This document shows, one piece after another, positions 1 through 6,316 of a stretch of DNA of 15,874 nt. The stretch spans positions 1 through 15,874 of the forward strand of contig CAZJFS010000099.1 in assembly GCA_964545075.1 (NCBI GenBank), read 5' to 3'. The position numbers were made by a program, and so were the translations under genes. Source of the stretch: DAOPXV01 sp035352535. Lineage in GTDB: Bacteria; Muiribacteriota; UBA9980. The notes beneath the pieces were generated by a model. The model saw only the letters and a list, made by a program, of their open reading frames with translations, had not been told where the DNA came from and searched no databases. Position 1 is the stretch's first letter, and the number at the start of each line of letters is the position of its first letter.

Positions 1-459
1 TGAAAACACGAAAGTCAGAAAATATATAGGGTAAGAAGCGAAGCGCGAATACGATTCCGAGAAATTTACCGCGAGGTTTATCGGCGTAACTTCGCCTATC
101 AATATTAAAAAATAAGATGTGATTATGGTGCCGACGGTCACGCCCCATTGTTCGGGAAACGAAAACGCCTTGGAAATGGAAATGGACATTATCGTCGTAA
201 TCGACGAAATAAGAGTGTTCACGAAAAGATTGGCGAAAATAATAGTTATAAGAAGCTTTTCCGGATCACTTAAAAGGTTGGATATATATTTAGCGGAACG
301 GTACCCCAGTTCCTCAAAACGTTTCAGGCGGGTCTGGCCGAGCGAAAATATAGCGCCTTCCGATCCGGATAAAAAACCGGAAAGCAACAGCAGCGAACCT
401 AAAAGTATAAACAGGTCAAATATGCCCATAAACGAGGCATCCAGAGGAGGAGGAGTCAA
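1..459 (-). CDS. CorC/HlyC (CNNM-like, DUF21) transmembrane protein, N-terminal part, cut by window edge
   Basis: Translating the minus strand from 459 gives 153 codons that stay open to base 1, so only the N-terminal part is present. The visible part is a DUF21/CNNM transmembrane domain. A first hydrophobic helix (about residues 14-32) runs into the family motif LSGFLSGSEGAIFSL. Next comes a basic stretch ending in DPEKLLITIIFANLFVNT (about residues 63-80), then more hydrophobic helices with IGEVTPINLA, the counterpart of the family's GEITPKSLA. In this family the missing part would be two CBS domains and a CorC/HlyC domain, and members are linked to Mg2+/Co2+ or Na+ transport. The start is TTG at 459-457, chosen because a perfect AAGGAG site lies six bases upstream (466-471). 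The alternative is an in-frame ATG at 429. The TTG overlaps the ybeY stop codon, which implies translational coupling. The exact ion and physiological role are not known from sequence. Confidence 0.88.
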   Translation of the reverse strand, partial: MTPPPLDASFMGIFDLFILLGSLLLLSGFLSGSEGAIFSLGQTRLKRFEELGYRSAKYISNLLSDPEKLLITIIFANLFVNTLISSITTIMSISISKAFSFPEQWGVTVGTIITSYFLILIGEVTPINLAVNFSESYSRFASYPIYFLTFVFS

Positions 460-959
460 AACAGTCTCCTTTTGATCAACGATTGATATTCTTTTTCGAA
501 ATCGACCGTCATAAGAAGCTTTGAAGTATCTGATTCCATTTTTGAACCTTTATATCGGCCATCCTTATGGTCGTAACCGATAAGATGCATAAAACCGTGA
601 ACAATAAGATAAAAAACCTCGTATGAAAGTTTTTCCCAATCGCCTCCCACGTTATTTTCAAGAACGTATCCGGGGCATACCACGATGTCGCCGAGCGGCA
701 TCGGAACGTTAGACGAAATATTTCCAACGCGGGCGAGCTCTCCCTCTTCATTCATGGGAAACGAAAGCACGTCGGTCGGAGCGTCCTTCCCGCGGAACTC
801 CGAATTAAGCGTCTGGATATGGCCGGCGCCCGTAAAATAAAATGAAATTTCATATGTCGCGGGAATTTTAAAATAATCGTACAGGCGCGACGTTATTCTT
901 TTAACGCAAGCCTTATTAACGGAAAATTTCCTGGTTCTTTCAATTATATCAATTTTCAT
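456..959 (-). CDS. ybeY: Endoribonuclease YbeY (rRNA maturation factor)
   Basis: This 167-residue protein is a full-length YbeY (UPF0054), a zinc-dependent single-strand endoribonuclease needed for 16S rRNA 3' processing and 70S quality control. The signature HGFMHLIGYDH is present at residues 121-131, giving the three zinc-ligand histidines H121, H125 and H131. The upstream family motif TDVLSFP is at residues 62-68, followed by LGDIVVC at about 89-95. The start ATG at 959 lies inside the end of the pgpH gene (11-base overlap) and its stop overlaps the TTG start of the CorC-like gene. It is therefore one cistron of a coupled unit: rbgA, pgpH, ybeY, corC. PgpH, YbeY and CorC-type genes are frequent neighbours in many bacteria. 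The Shine-Dalgarno site is weak (GAGAAGAAG just upstream), consistent with coupling. Confidence 0.95.
   Translation of the reverse strand: MKIDIIERTRKFSVNKACVKRITSRLYDYFKIPATYEISFYFTGAGHIQTLNSEFRGKDAPTDVLSFPMNEEGELARVGNISSNVPMPLGDIVVCPGYVLENNVGGDWEKLSYEVFYLIVHGFMHLIGYDHKDGRYKGSKMESDTSKLLMTVDFEKEYQSLIKRRLF
466..471 (-). promoter_or_regulatory. Strong ribosome binding site that fixes the TTG start of the CorC-like gene
   Basis: The minus strand reads AAGGAG, then six bases, then TTG (459-457). The site lies inside the last codons of ybeY. It is the reason for preferring TTG over the internal ATG at 429, which has no comparable site. Confidence 0.7.
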
Positions 960-3318
960 TCGGCTTCTTCTCGCTTACCAAATCATTTTCAACGACTGCG
1001 CTCTCACATGCCGCCGCTGGAACATTGCATACTTCCGGCGCTACCTGCTGCAAAACCGATTCCTGTTTTTCGGGCTGGAGCGCGGCGGGATGCTGCAAAT
1101 GTTTTTTCGCTTTTTCCTCGGCCGGATATTCGATCCTTGAATGGTACATGCCGGCTATTATCTTCACGAAAGTAGCCGATATTTTTTCAAGATCTTTCAG
1201 CGTTATATTGCAATCGTCGAACTGACCGTCGTTGAATCTTTCATTTTTTATCCTTTTAACGAGAGAATCGATATTCGAAACGGACGGCTTGGTGAGCGTC
1301 CGGGACGCCGCTTCTATGGCGTCGGCCAGAAGTATTATGGCGGCCTCGCGATTTTGCGGGCGAGGTCCGGCGTAGCGGTATTCTTCTTCGACGTGCTCGT
1401 CCTTGGTTTCAGCATTCGCCGCGTTCAATGCCTTGGAAAAGAAATACGTTATAAGATTCGTGCCATGATGCTGGATGATTATATCGAGTATTTCCTGCGG
1501 AAGCTGATATTCGAGACCTATCTCATAACCGTCCTTGGTATGCGACATTATCGCTCTAGCGGAAAGATGCGGCTTTATATTATCATGGACGTTCCGTCCG
1601 CAATTTTGATTTTCTATGAAAAAGAGCGGACGCTTAAGCTTCCCAATATCATGATAATAAGCTCCTACTCTGCACAAAAGCGCGTCAGCTCCGATATCCT
1701 TGGCCGCCGCCTCGGCGAGATTTCCAACGATCATCGAATGATGATACGTGCCGGGCGCTTCCAGAAGAAGCCTTCTCAGAAGGGCCTGATTAAGATCGGA
1801 AAGTTCGAGCAGCCGCATTGATGTGGATACCTTAAAAACACTTTCAAGATAAGGAAGAAGGCCTATGGCGAATATCGCTGAAATAAACCCGTTAAAAAAT
1901 CCCCAAACGGCGTCCTTCATAACGCTGGAGCGGTAACCCGTATTGACGCTGTCATAATCCAGAAGCGCATAAGCCGTTATTAAAAATATATTGGTAAAAC
2001 TGACCATTATGCCAGCTTTCGTAAGATCGGTCCTGTGATTGACATTTTTCACGTTTAATATGGCGACCGTTCCGCTCATTATGTTAACGATCAAAAAATT
2101 CAGATTGTTATGGCCAAGTATCATTTCAACGAATATGACGACTATGATGTTTATTATAAAGGCGAGTTTGATATCGACGAGAAGCGCTATAAGTATCGCC
2201 GCCGCGGCTATAGGCACTATATAAGGGGAAATGAATGACGTTTCCTGCGCCATGGACGTCAGAGCGCTATTATCCACGCTGACAAAAGCCACCAGTTTGG
2301 CGATCGCCAGAATGGAGAGCACTATCAGCGCCATCATCGTCAAAAGCCCTTCCTGCTTGAATATTTCATTTTTGTTCTGGATCAGATAAATTATAACGAC
2401 TATTATCGCCAGAAAAGATATAAGAGCAGAGCTTAATATGGCCAGGCCTGAATTTTGATGAGCCTCATAAAAATTGAATTTAGTGAACATTTCGATATGC
2501 TCGTTCTTTATGATCTCGCCGTGACGTACTATTATTTCGCCTTCCTTTATATGCCTCTCGACAGGCACCGCGCCAGCCACGAGCTTTTCGCGCTGCTTTT
2601 GAGTGGCTTCCTTGTCGTAAACATAATTAGGCCTTACGTTATGCTCAAAAAGATCCAGGATGAATTTCTGGATGTCCTCCTCGTACGGCATGTTCTTCGT
2701 TTTAAGGCCCGCCTCGCTTTTAGCCGCCTGTATCTTATCGTTGGGTATTTCTATGGACATTATATTTTCGAAAAGCTTATTCAAGCTCTTATGAGCTTTT
2801 TCAAGATCCTCCGGCTTAAACGAAAGCGCGTCCCTGAATGCATTAAAGGACAGCTGGAGCTTTTCGATACGCTTCTCTATTTCATCGTCGGAAAGCTTCG
2901 CTTTTTGATTGTCTTCACGTGCCGTCTTTATAGACGAAAAAATGTTTTCAATATCAGATAATATCTTCTGCATTACGCTTTTATCAAGCTTATATTTATC
3001 ACGAACGGATTTTATAAGCTCTTCTTTCACTTCTTCGGTCTTCTTTTCATCGATTACTTTCATCGAATAAGGCGCCACGACATCGAAACGCGCCACCTCA
3101 TTCAGTTTTGGAACCGACTTTGGAACATAGTTCTGAACTGAAAGCAAAAGCACCAGAATAACGTAAAAAAGGACCCACTTTATGGTCCTGACTATATTAA
3201 ACGCAGTGTGAACCACGGAAGCGTCGGGAAGTTTCGACTGGCCTTTAGCCATTTCGAACCTGTCTTTATTTTTTTTAAAAAGAGAGGATAAGTATTTAAT
3301 TAAATTGTCTGTTATCAT
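949..3318 (-). CDS. pgpH: Membrane-bound HD-domain c-di-AMP phosphodiesterase, PgpH type
   Basis: This 789-residue protein has the PgpH architecture: an N-terminal membrane helix (about 47-62), a large extracytoplasmic 7TMR-HDED region (about 65-285), a bundle of membrane helices (about 290-490) and a cytoplasmic HD domain (about 520-735). In the HD domain TYHHS (524-528), the HD pair H556-D557 in YYHDIGK, H593, HH at 617-618 and D666 in LADAIEAASR supply the expected metal ligands. PgpH hydrolyses cyclic di-AMP to pApA, so the host is expected to make c-di-AMP. A low-complexity tail of about 45-50 residues rich in Ala, Pro, Glu and Val follows the HD domain. ATG at 3318 starts three bases after the rbgA stop and has no good ribosome site, implying translational coupling. 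An internal ATG at 3249 (residue 24) with a nearby ACAGG is a less likely alternative because it removes only the cytoplasmic lead. Confidence 0.93.
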   Translation of the reverse strand: MITDNLIKYLSSLFKKNKDRFEMAKGQSKLPDASVVHTAFNIVRTIKWVLFYVILVLLLSVQNYVPKSVPKLNEVARFDVVAPYSMKVIDEKKTEEVKEELIKSVRDKYKLDKSVMQKILSDIENIFSSIKTAREDNQKAKLSDDEIEKRIEKLQLSFNAFRDALSFKPEDLEKAHKSLNKLFENIMSIEIPNDKIQAAKSEAGLKTKNMPYEEDIQKFILDLFEHNVRPNYVYDKEATQKQREKLVAGAVPVERHIKEGEIIVRHGEIIKNEHIEMFTKFNFYEAHQNSGLAILSSALISFLAIIVVIIYLIQNKNEIFKQEGLLTMMALIVLSILAIAKLVAFVSVDNSALTSMAQETSFISPYIVPIAAAAILIALLVDIKLAFIINIIVVIFVEMILGHNNLNFLIVNIMSGTVAILNVKNVNHRTDLTKAGIMVSFTNIFLITAYALLDYDSVNTGYRSSVMKDAVWGFFNGFISAIFAIGLLPYLESVFKVSTSMRLLELSDLNQALLRRLLLEAPGTYHHSMIVGNLAEAAAKDIGADALLCRVGAYYHDIGKLKRPLFFIENQNCGRNVHDNIKPHLSARAIMSHTKDGYEIGLEYQLPQEILDIIIQHHGTNLITYFFSKALNAANAETKDEHVEEEYRYAGPRPQNREAAIILLADAIEAASRTLTKPSVSNIDSLVKRIKNERFNDGQFDDCNITLKDLEKISATFVKIIAGMYHSRIEYPAEEKAKKHLQHPAALQPEKQESVLQQVAPEVCNVPAAACESAVVENDLVSEKKPNEN

Positions 3319-3321
3319 AAA

Positions 3322-4215
3322 TTAAGCACAACCGCCCGTGGGCTTTTCAAGACCGTCTAAAACGAATCTGCCGACAAGCCCGTCGCGATAATCCTTCAAT
3401 AGTTTGCATGCGGTCCTGTGAAGATCCGCCTTACCTTCCTGAATAACAAGGTTGAAGTGAGCGGCCATGTCGCCTACCGCCTCATGTCCGTCAACGTAAC
3501 CGTCTATTTTTTTAAAAAGCGGGTAGCTTTTCTCCGGTTCATTGGAGGAATGGATCGCTCGTATTATATCTACAAGCTTGACCGCCATTACATACGGGTC
3601 GATCACCTTATCGGAAACCGCATAAGTCATGGAAAGCTTTTCAGCCACGCCACTGTCGTCGAGATTCGGCTCCAATATTCCCGGCATGTCGAGAAGTTCG
3701 AAATTAGCTCCGAAAGATATCCACTGAGGCCCTACGGTTATTCCCGGTTTCTTGCCTACGCGCGCCCGGTTTCTGCCGACAAGCCTGTTTATAAGCGTTG
3801 ACTTTCCTACGTTCGGAATACCTATGACGACTATCTTTAAAAAAGCCGTATTAATGCCGATTTTTGATTTTTTTAATAAAAGCGCTTCTTTTAGCGTATT
3901 AAGACACGCCATTATTTTATTCGCGGCCGAAGTGTCCCTGGTCAGATTCGTAGAAACGACGAAGGCGTCCTCTTCAAAAGCGATCTTTTTTTCCCATGCG
4001 CGAAGGCATGCGCGCGGAACCAGATCGATCTTATTAAGAACGATTATCTTCTTTTTTCCAGTCAGAAGATTTGTGAATTTTGTATTTCGGCTGCTTCTGG
4101 GTATCCTTGCGTCCAAAACTTCTATAACGACCTGAGCTTTTTTGACTTCCTTCTTAAAAAGAGAAAAAGCCCGGGCCATGTGTCCGGGATACCAGCTTGT
4201 CTTTATGCTTTCCAT
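3322..4215 (-). CDS. rbgA: Ribosome biogenesis GTPase RbgA/YlqF (circularly permuted GTPase)
   Basis: This is a circularly permuted GTPase of the YlqF/RbgA (YawG) family, which helps assemble the large ribosomal subunit. The permuted order G4-G5-G1-G2-G3 is visible. Numbered from the upstream TTG, NKID is at 68-71, GIPNVGKST (P-loop) at 139-147, a G2 threonine in PGIT at 164-167 and DMPG at 183-186. The N-terminal signature WYPGHMARA matches the family's WFPGHMxKA. A C-terminal helical region follows, as in RbgA. I start at ATG 4215, giving 297 residues. An in-frame TTG at 4236 adds seven residues, but it would sit only about four bases after the predicted transcription start from the promoter at 4247-4275. 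Neither start has a well-spaced Shine-Dalgarno site. The gene heads the unit that continues into pgpH with a three-base gap. Confidence 0.92.
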   Translation of the reverse strand: MESIKTSWYPGHMARAFSLFKKEVKKAQVVIEVLDARIPRSSRNTKFTNLLTGKKKIIVLNKIDLVPRACLRAWEKKIAFEEDAFVVSTNLTRDTSAANKIMACLNTLKEALLLKKSKIGINTAFLKIVVIGIPNVGKSTLINRLVGRNRARVGKKPGITVGPQWISFGANFELLDMPGILEPNLDDSGVAEKLSMTYAVSDKVIDPYVMAVKLVDIIRAIHSSNEPEKSYPLFKKIDGYVDGHEAVGDMAAHFNLVIQEGKADLHRTACKLLKDYRDGLVGRFVLDGLEKPTGGCA

Positions 4216-4246
4216 ATCCTGCTTTTCATGTTTCAAATTTTTTATT

Positions 4247-4275
4247 ATTCTAACACATTAAATGGTGAATGTCAA
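4247..4275 (-). promoter_or_regulatory. σ70-type promoter for the rbgA-pgpH-ybeY-corC unit
   Basis: On the minus strand TTGACA (4275-4270) and TAGAAT (4252-4247) are separated by exactly 17 bases. It lies in the short gap after the GldA-like gene and immediately before rbgA, so the downstream unit does not depend on transcription from upstream. The start of transcription is predicted near 4240. Confidence 0.75.
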
Positions 4276-4287
4276 ATGGACCCGCGC

Positions 4288-5436
4288 TTAATTTAGAAGG
4301 TCCGACTCGATGAACGCATGCGTTAAAAGTTCGGAAGAGACCTTGGATATGTCATGGATTGATTCACGCCGATCCATAGTTTTTTCGATTATTTTCGAGA
4401 TCAAGGCCAGCTTTTGCGCGTCATCTTTAAAGGTGATTCCGGCCAGATTCATAATTTCACTGAAACTCGTCGGCTGTCCGAACGAACGCAATATCTCGCG
4501 AAACAAAGTTACTTTCGAATGATCGCGCTCCATAAGAAGCTTCCCTATCATCATCCCGAAGGCAACGCCTTCGCCGTGCAATACTTTAAGAAAGTTAGAA
4601 CCGTTACACACGGCCGTAATGCCGTTAGCGATCGAATGAGCTATATTGGGATAAATCTTCATTCCTGAAATTCCGGAAGAAAGGCCTGAGGCGACTATGT
4701 TATATGATACCGCTTCGAACGCCTCCCGGGACTGGTTCGCGGCACCGATGTCGGCGAGAGCCTTTTTCCCTATTGAAATTATTTCGTTATATATTTTAAA
4801 AGCTATGTTCAGACCCAATTCCGAATAATAATCGGGTATCTTTCCCGAATAAGACCACTCACCTTCAACAAATTTGGCGAGCGTATCGGAAAATCCGGCC
4901 GCGGTAAGCCTGACGCCTGCCCCCATCACAAGCTCCGGTTCGATGACGCATATGTCGGGATTTTTGTTTAAATATTCATATTCCGAAAACTCGCCGTTTT
5001 CATCATATAGAACGGCAAGAGCGGTAAAAGCCGCGCAGGTCGCGGCCGAAGTCGGAATCGTTATAAGCTGTTTGCGCAAATTATAGGCCGTTAATTTGGC
5101 TATATCCATTACCGTTCCGCCGCCGATCGCGATTACCGCGTCGACTCCGCCCATAGCGTCTATCTCGCTATAGAGCCTTTCCGCTTCAGAGCGGCAGCAA
5201 ACCTGCCCGGTATAGAAAATATTATTTCCGGAAAAATAAAGCGATTTTCTGGCGTAATTTAAAAATTTTTCATAAAGCCGGGGGCGCGTTATAATCGCGA
5301 AATTATCCCCTATCGGCATAAGGTATTCAGGTAGCTCCAAAAGCGCGCCTTTTTTTTGAATGACGCGCGCCGGTGAAATATTTATATCTATAAAGCTATC
5401 GAGGTATTCCTCGCTCGCCAAGTGACTCTTGTCCAT
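4288..5436 (-). CDS. Iron-type alcohol dehydrogenase family, glycerol dehydrogenase (GldA)-like
   Basis: This 382-residue protein is a polyol/alcohol dehydrogenase of the group III (iron-containing) superfamily, closest in motif layout to NAD-dependent glycerol dehydrogenase GldA. The dinucleotide motif GGGTVMDIAKLTAY begins at residue 105. TIPTSAATCAAFTALAVLYD follows at 126-145 and resembles the GldA stretch before its metal ligands. The metal ligands are D184 (GFSDTLAKF), H267 (IAHSIANG) and H287 (LHGEGVAFG), matching the Asp-His-His set of GldA. Length is typical of the family (about 365-385). The start ATG at 5436 has AAAGG eight bases upstream. The gene lies between the COX24-like gene's terminator and the rbgA promoter, with no clear promoter of its own, so it may rely on read-through. 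Substrate is inferred only: glycerol-1-phosphate or another polyol oxidoreduction cannot be excluded. Confidence 0.8.
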   Translation of the reverse strand: MDKSHLASEEYLDSFIDINISPARVIQKKGALLELPEYLMPIGDNFAIITRPRLYEKFLNYARKSLYFSGNNIFYTGQVCCRSEAERLYSEIDAMGGVDAVIAIGGGTVMDIAKLTAYNLRKQLITIPTSAATCAAFTALAVLYDENGEFSEYEYLNKNPDICVIEPELVMGAGVRLTAAGFSDTLAKFVEGEWSYSGKIPDYYSELGLNIAFKIYNEIISIGKKALADIGAANQSREAFEAVSYNIVASGLSSGISGMKIYPNIAHSIANGITAVCNGSNFLKVLHGEGVAFGMMIGKLLMERDHSKVTLFREILRSFGQPTSFSEIMNLAGITFKDDAQKLALISKIIEKTMDRRESIHDISKVSSELLTHAFIESDLLN

Positions 5437-5456
5437 TTTTCAGCCTTTCAAAAATC

Positions 5457-5489
5457 ATGAGAACTGCCTTTTAACAAGACAGTTCTCAT
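5457..5489 (-). terminator. Rho-independent terminator after the COX24-like gene
   Basis: The arms 5457-5470 and 5476-5489 form a 14-bp stem (a perfect 10 bp outer part, one G·U pair within) with a five-base GTTAA loop. On the minus strand the hairpin is followed by GATTTTTG. It begins 10 bases after the stop codon of the 31-residue gene and ends 20 bases before the GldA-like start, so it probably attenuates transcription into that gene. Confidence 0.75.
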
Positions 5490-5499
5490 TATTCATTGA

Positions 5500-5595
5500 T
5501 TATCTCAATTTTTTCTTGTGGCGGTTTGCTCTTCTCTTTTTTTTGCGCTTATGCACAGCAATCTTGTGGCGTTTTCTTTTTTTTCCTGAAGGCAT
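5500..5595 (-). CDS. AURKAIP1/COX24-domain small basic protein, 31 residues
   Basis: This is a very small gene. The minus strand from ATG 5595 to TAA 5500 encodes 31 residues starting MPSGKKRKRHKIAVHKRKKK and ending in RHKKKLR. About two thirds of the residues are Lys, Arg or His. This matches the tiny bacterial AURKAIP1/COX24-domain proteins (pattern MPSGKKRKRHKxATHKRKKR...RHKKK), which are relatives of the mitochondrial small-subunit protein and of small ribosome-bound proteins such as mycobacterial bS22. The role, binding rRNA in the ribosome, is inferred from that relationship. A GAGGTG site at 5601-5606 sits five bases upstream. A σ70 promoter at 5682-5710 and the terminator at 5457-5489 enclose it as its own unit. 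Its neighbour two genes on, rbgA, also acts in ribosome assembly. It is short enough to be missed by most gene callers. Confidence 0.9.
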   Translation of the reverse strand: MPSGKKRKRHKIAVHKRKKKRRANRHKKKLR

Positions 5596-5609
5596 TTTAA
5601 CACCTCGCT

Positions 5610-5677
5610 TCACAATTAGGATTTAAGTATTACGAATTATAAAATCGTAAATAAAGACCTTTTTAAAAAAATTGTGA
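5610..5677 (-). promoter_or_regulatory. Possible folded mRNA leader of the COX24-like gene
   Basis: An 8-base perfect inverted repeat (TCACAATT at 5610-5617 with AATTGTGA at 5670-5677) encloses a second one (TTACGA at 5630-5635 with TCGTAA at 5645-5650). The predicted transcription start near 5676 puts the outer arm at the extreme 5' end of the RNA, and the other arm ends four bases before the Shine-Dalgarno site. Such a fold could control ribosome access. This is inference from base pairing alone in an AT-rich stretch. Confidence 0.35.
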
Positions 5678-5681
5678 GCAA

Positions 5682-5710
5682 ATAATACCACATAAGCAAT
5701 CAAAAGTCAA
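5682..5710 (-). promoter_or_regulatory. σ70-type promoter for the COX24-like gene
   Basis: On the minus strand TTGACT (5710-5705) and TATTAT (5687-5682) are 17 bases apart. The predicted start near 5676 gives a leader of about 80 bases before the ATG at 5595. Confidence 0.75.
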
Positions 5711-5730
5711 ATTATATTTCATCGATTTTA

Positions 5731-5757
5731 CCGGCGGATAATCGGCCTGTCCGCCGG
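5731..5757. repeat. GC-rich inverted repeat between two divergent promoters
   Basis: The arms CCGGCGGA (5731-5738) and TCCGCCGG (5750-5757) are perfectly complementary around an 11-base centre. The repeat lies upstream of both the minus promoter (5682-5710) and the plus promoter (5794-5822), in an otherwise AT-rich gap of 300 bases without other genes. No T-run follows directly on either strand, so a terminator is unlikely. A binding site for a regulator of the pyrimidine operon is possible but unproven. Confidence 0.45.
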
Positions 5758-5793
5758 GCAATACTTTTAAGGATTAATATAAAGCTTTTTTAA

Positions 5794-5822
5794 TTGACAA
5801 ACCGGAATCCGTTTTGTATAAT
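5794..5822 (+). promoter_or_regulatory. Perfect-consensus σ70 promoter for the pyrimidine-degradation operon
   Basis: TTGACA (5794-5799), a 17-base spacer and TATAAT (5817-5822) match the consensus at all twelve positions. Transcription should start near 5829, about 67 bases before the first ATG. No other comparable promoter was seen in the short gaps inside the five-gene cluster. Confidence 0.85.
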
Positions 5823-5895
5823 TAAAACACCTTAATTTATAAAAAGTCCAAGCGCATGTTCATTTATACTTATTAAAAATCAGCCGGAGGTAACA

Positions 5896-6297
5896 ATGGG
5901 ACTCGCATCATTCAGCGCTATCTTAGAATTCGCGATCGACGAGGAAAAAAAGGCTGCCGACTTCACCGCCTTGTTGCTTAAAAACCCTGACGCCCCCGAC
6001 CATGAATTCTTAAAAAAAATTCTTGCGAACTCTGAAAAGAACCGCAAGGCACTTCAAATGATATTACAGGAAAATGTAACGGAAATGGTAATGGAACCCT
6101 GCGAAGAGATCAACGGGAATGATTTTTCTATCGATCCCGCCAGCCTCGACGCTAAAAACGCGCCGGTTCTCATTCTCAAAAAACAGGTCGCGTTCCTTAA
6201 CAGCGCCTCAAAAGCTATTAATCTCAAAGAAGTGAAAAGGGCATTCAATAAGATCGCCGAAAAAAAAACGTTGCTCATCTCAGAAATCCTGAAATAG
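5896..6297 (+). CDS. Small helical protein, probably a ferritin-like/rubrerythrin-type fold without metal ligands
   Basis: I do not recognise a named family with certainty. The 133 residues look all-helical in four segments: about 5-29, 36-60, 90-108 and 111-132. The opening FSAILEFAIDEEKKAADF resembles helix A of rubrerythrin-type ferritin-like proteins, and the pattern LxxILxxSEKNRKAL at 39-53 resembles their second helix. Where that helix normally carries ExxH, this protein has an Asn (N49). The later helices carry KK and AEKKTLL (121-127) in place of the usual Glu and His ligands, so a di-iron site is unlikely. It has no signal peptide. The GGAGGT site at 5886-5891 supports the start. It is the first gene after the operon promoter and lies 19 bases before the β-ureidopropionase gene, which suggests an accessory, assembly or sensing role in pyrimidine degradation. 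That role is inference. Confidence 0.7.
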   Translation: MGLASFSAILEFAIDEEKKAADFTALLLKNPDAPDHEFLKKILANSEKNRKALQMILQENVTEMVMEPCEEINGNDFSIDPASLDAKNAPVLILKKQVAFLNSASKAINLKEVKRAFNKIAEKKTLLISEILK

Positions 6298-6316
6298 AAA
6301 GGGGAGGTAATTTATA

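Noticed and set aside
119..475. Plus-strand open frame of 118 codons at the left end
   Set aside because: The minus strand here encodes an unmistakable DUF21/CNNM domain. The plus frame has no family-like features.
1141..1821. Plus-strand open frame of 226 codons
   Set aside because: It lies fully antisense to the pgpH HD domain, whose motifs are clear, and has no recognisable domain or ribosome site.
2455..2961. Plus-strand open frame of 168 codons
   Set aside because: It is antisense to the extracytoplasmic region of PgpH and has no recognisable motif.
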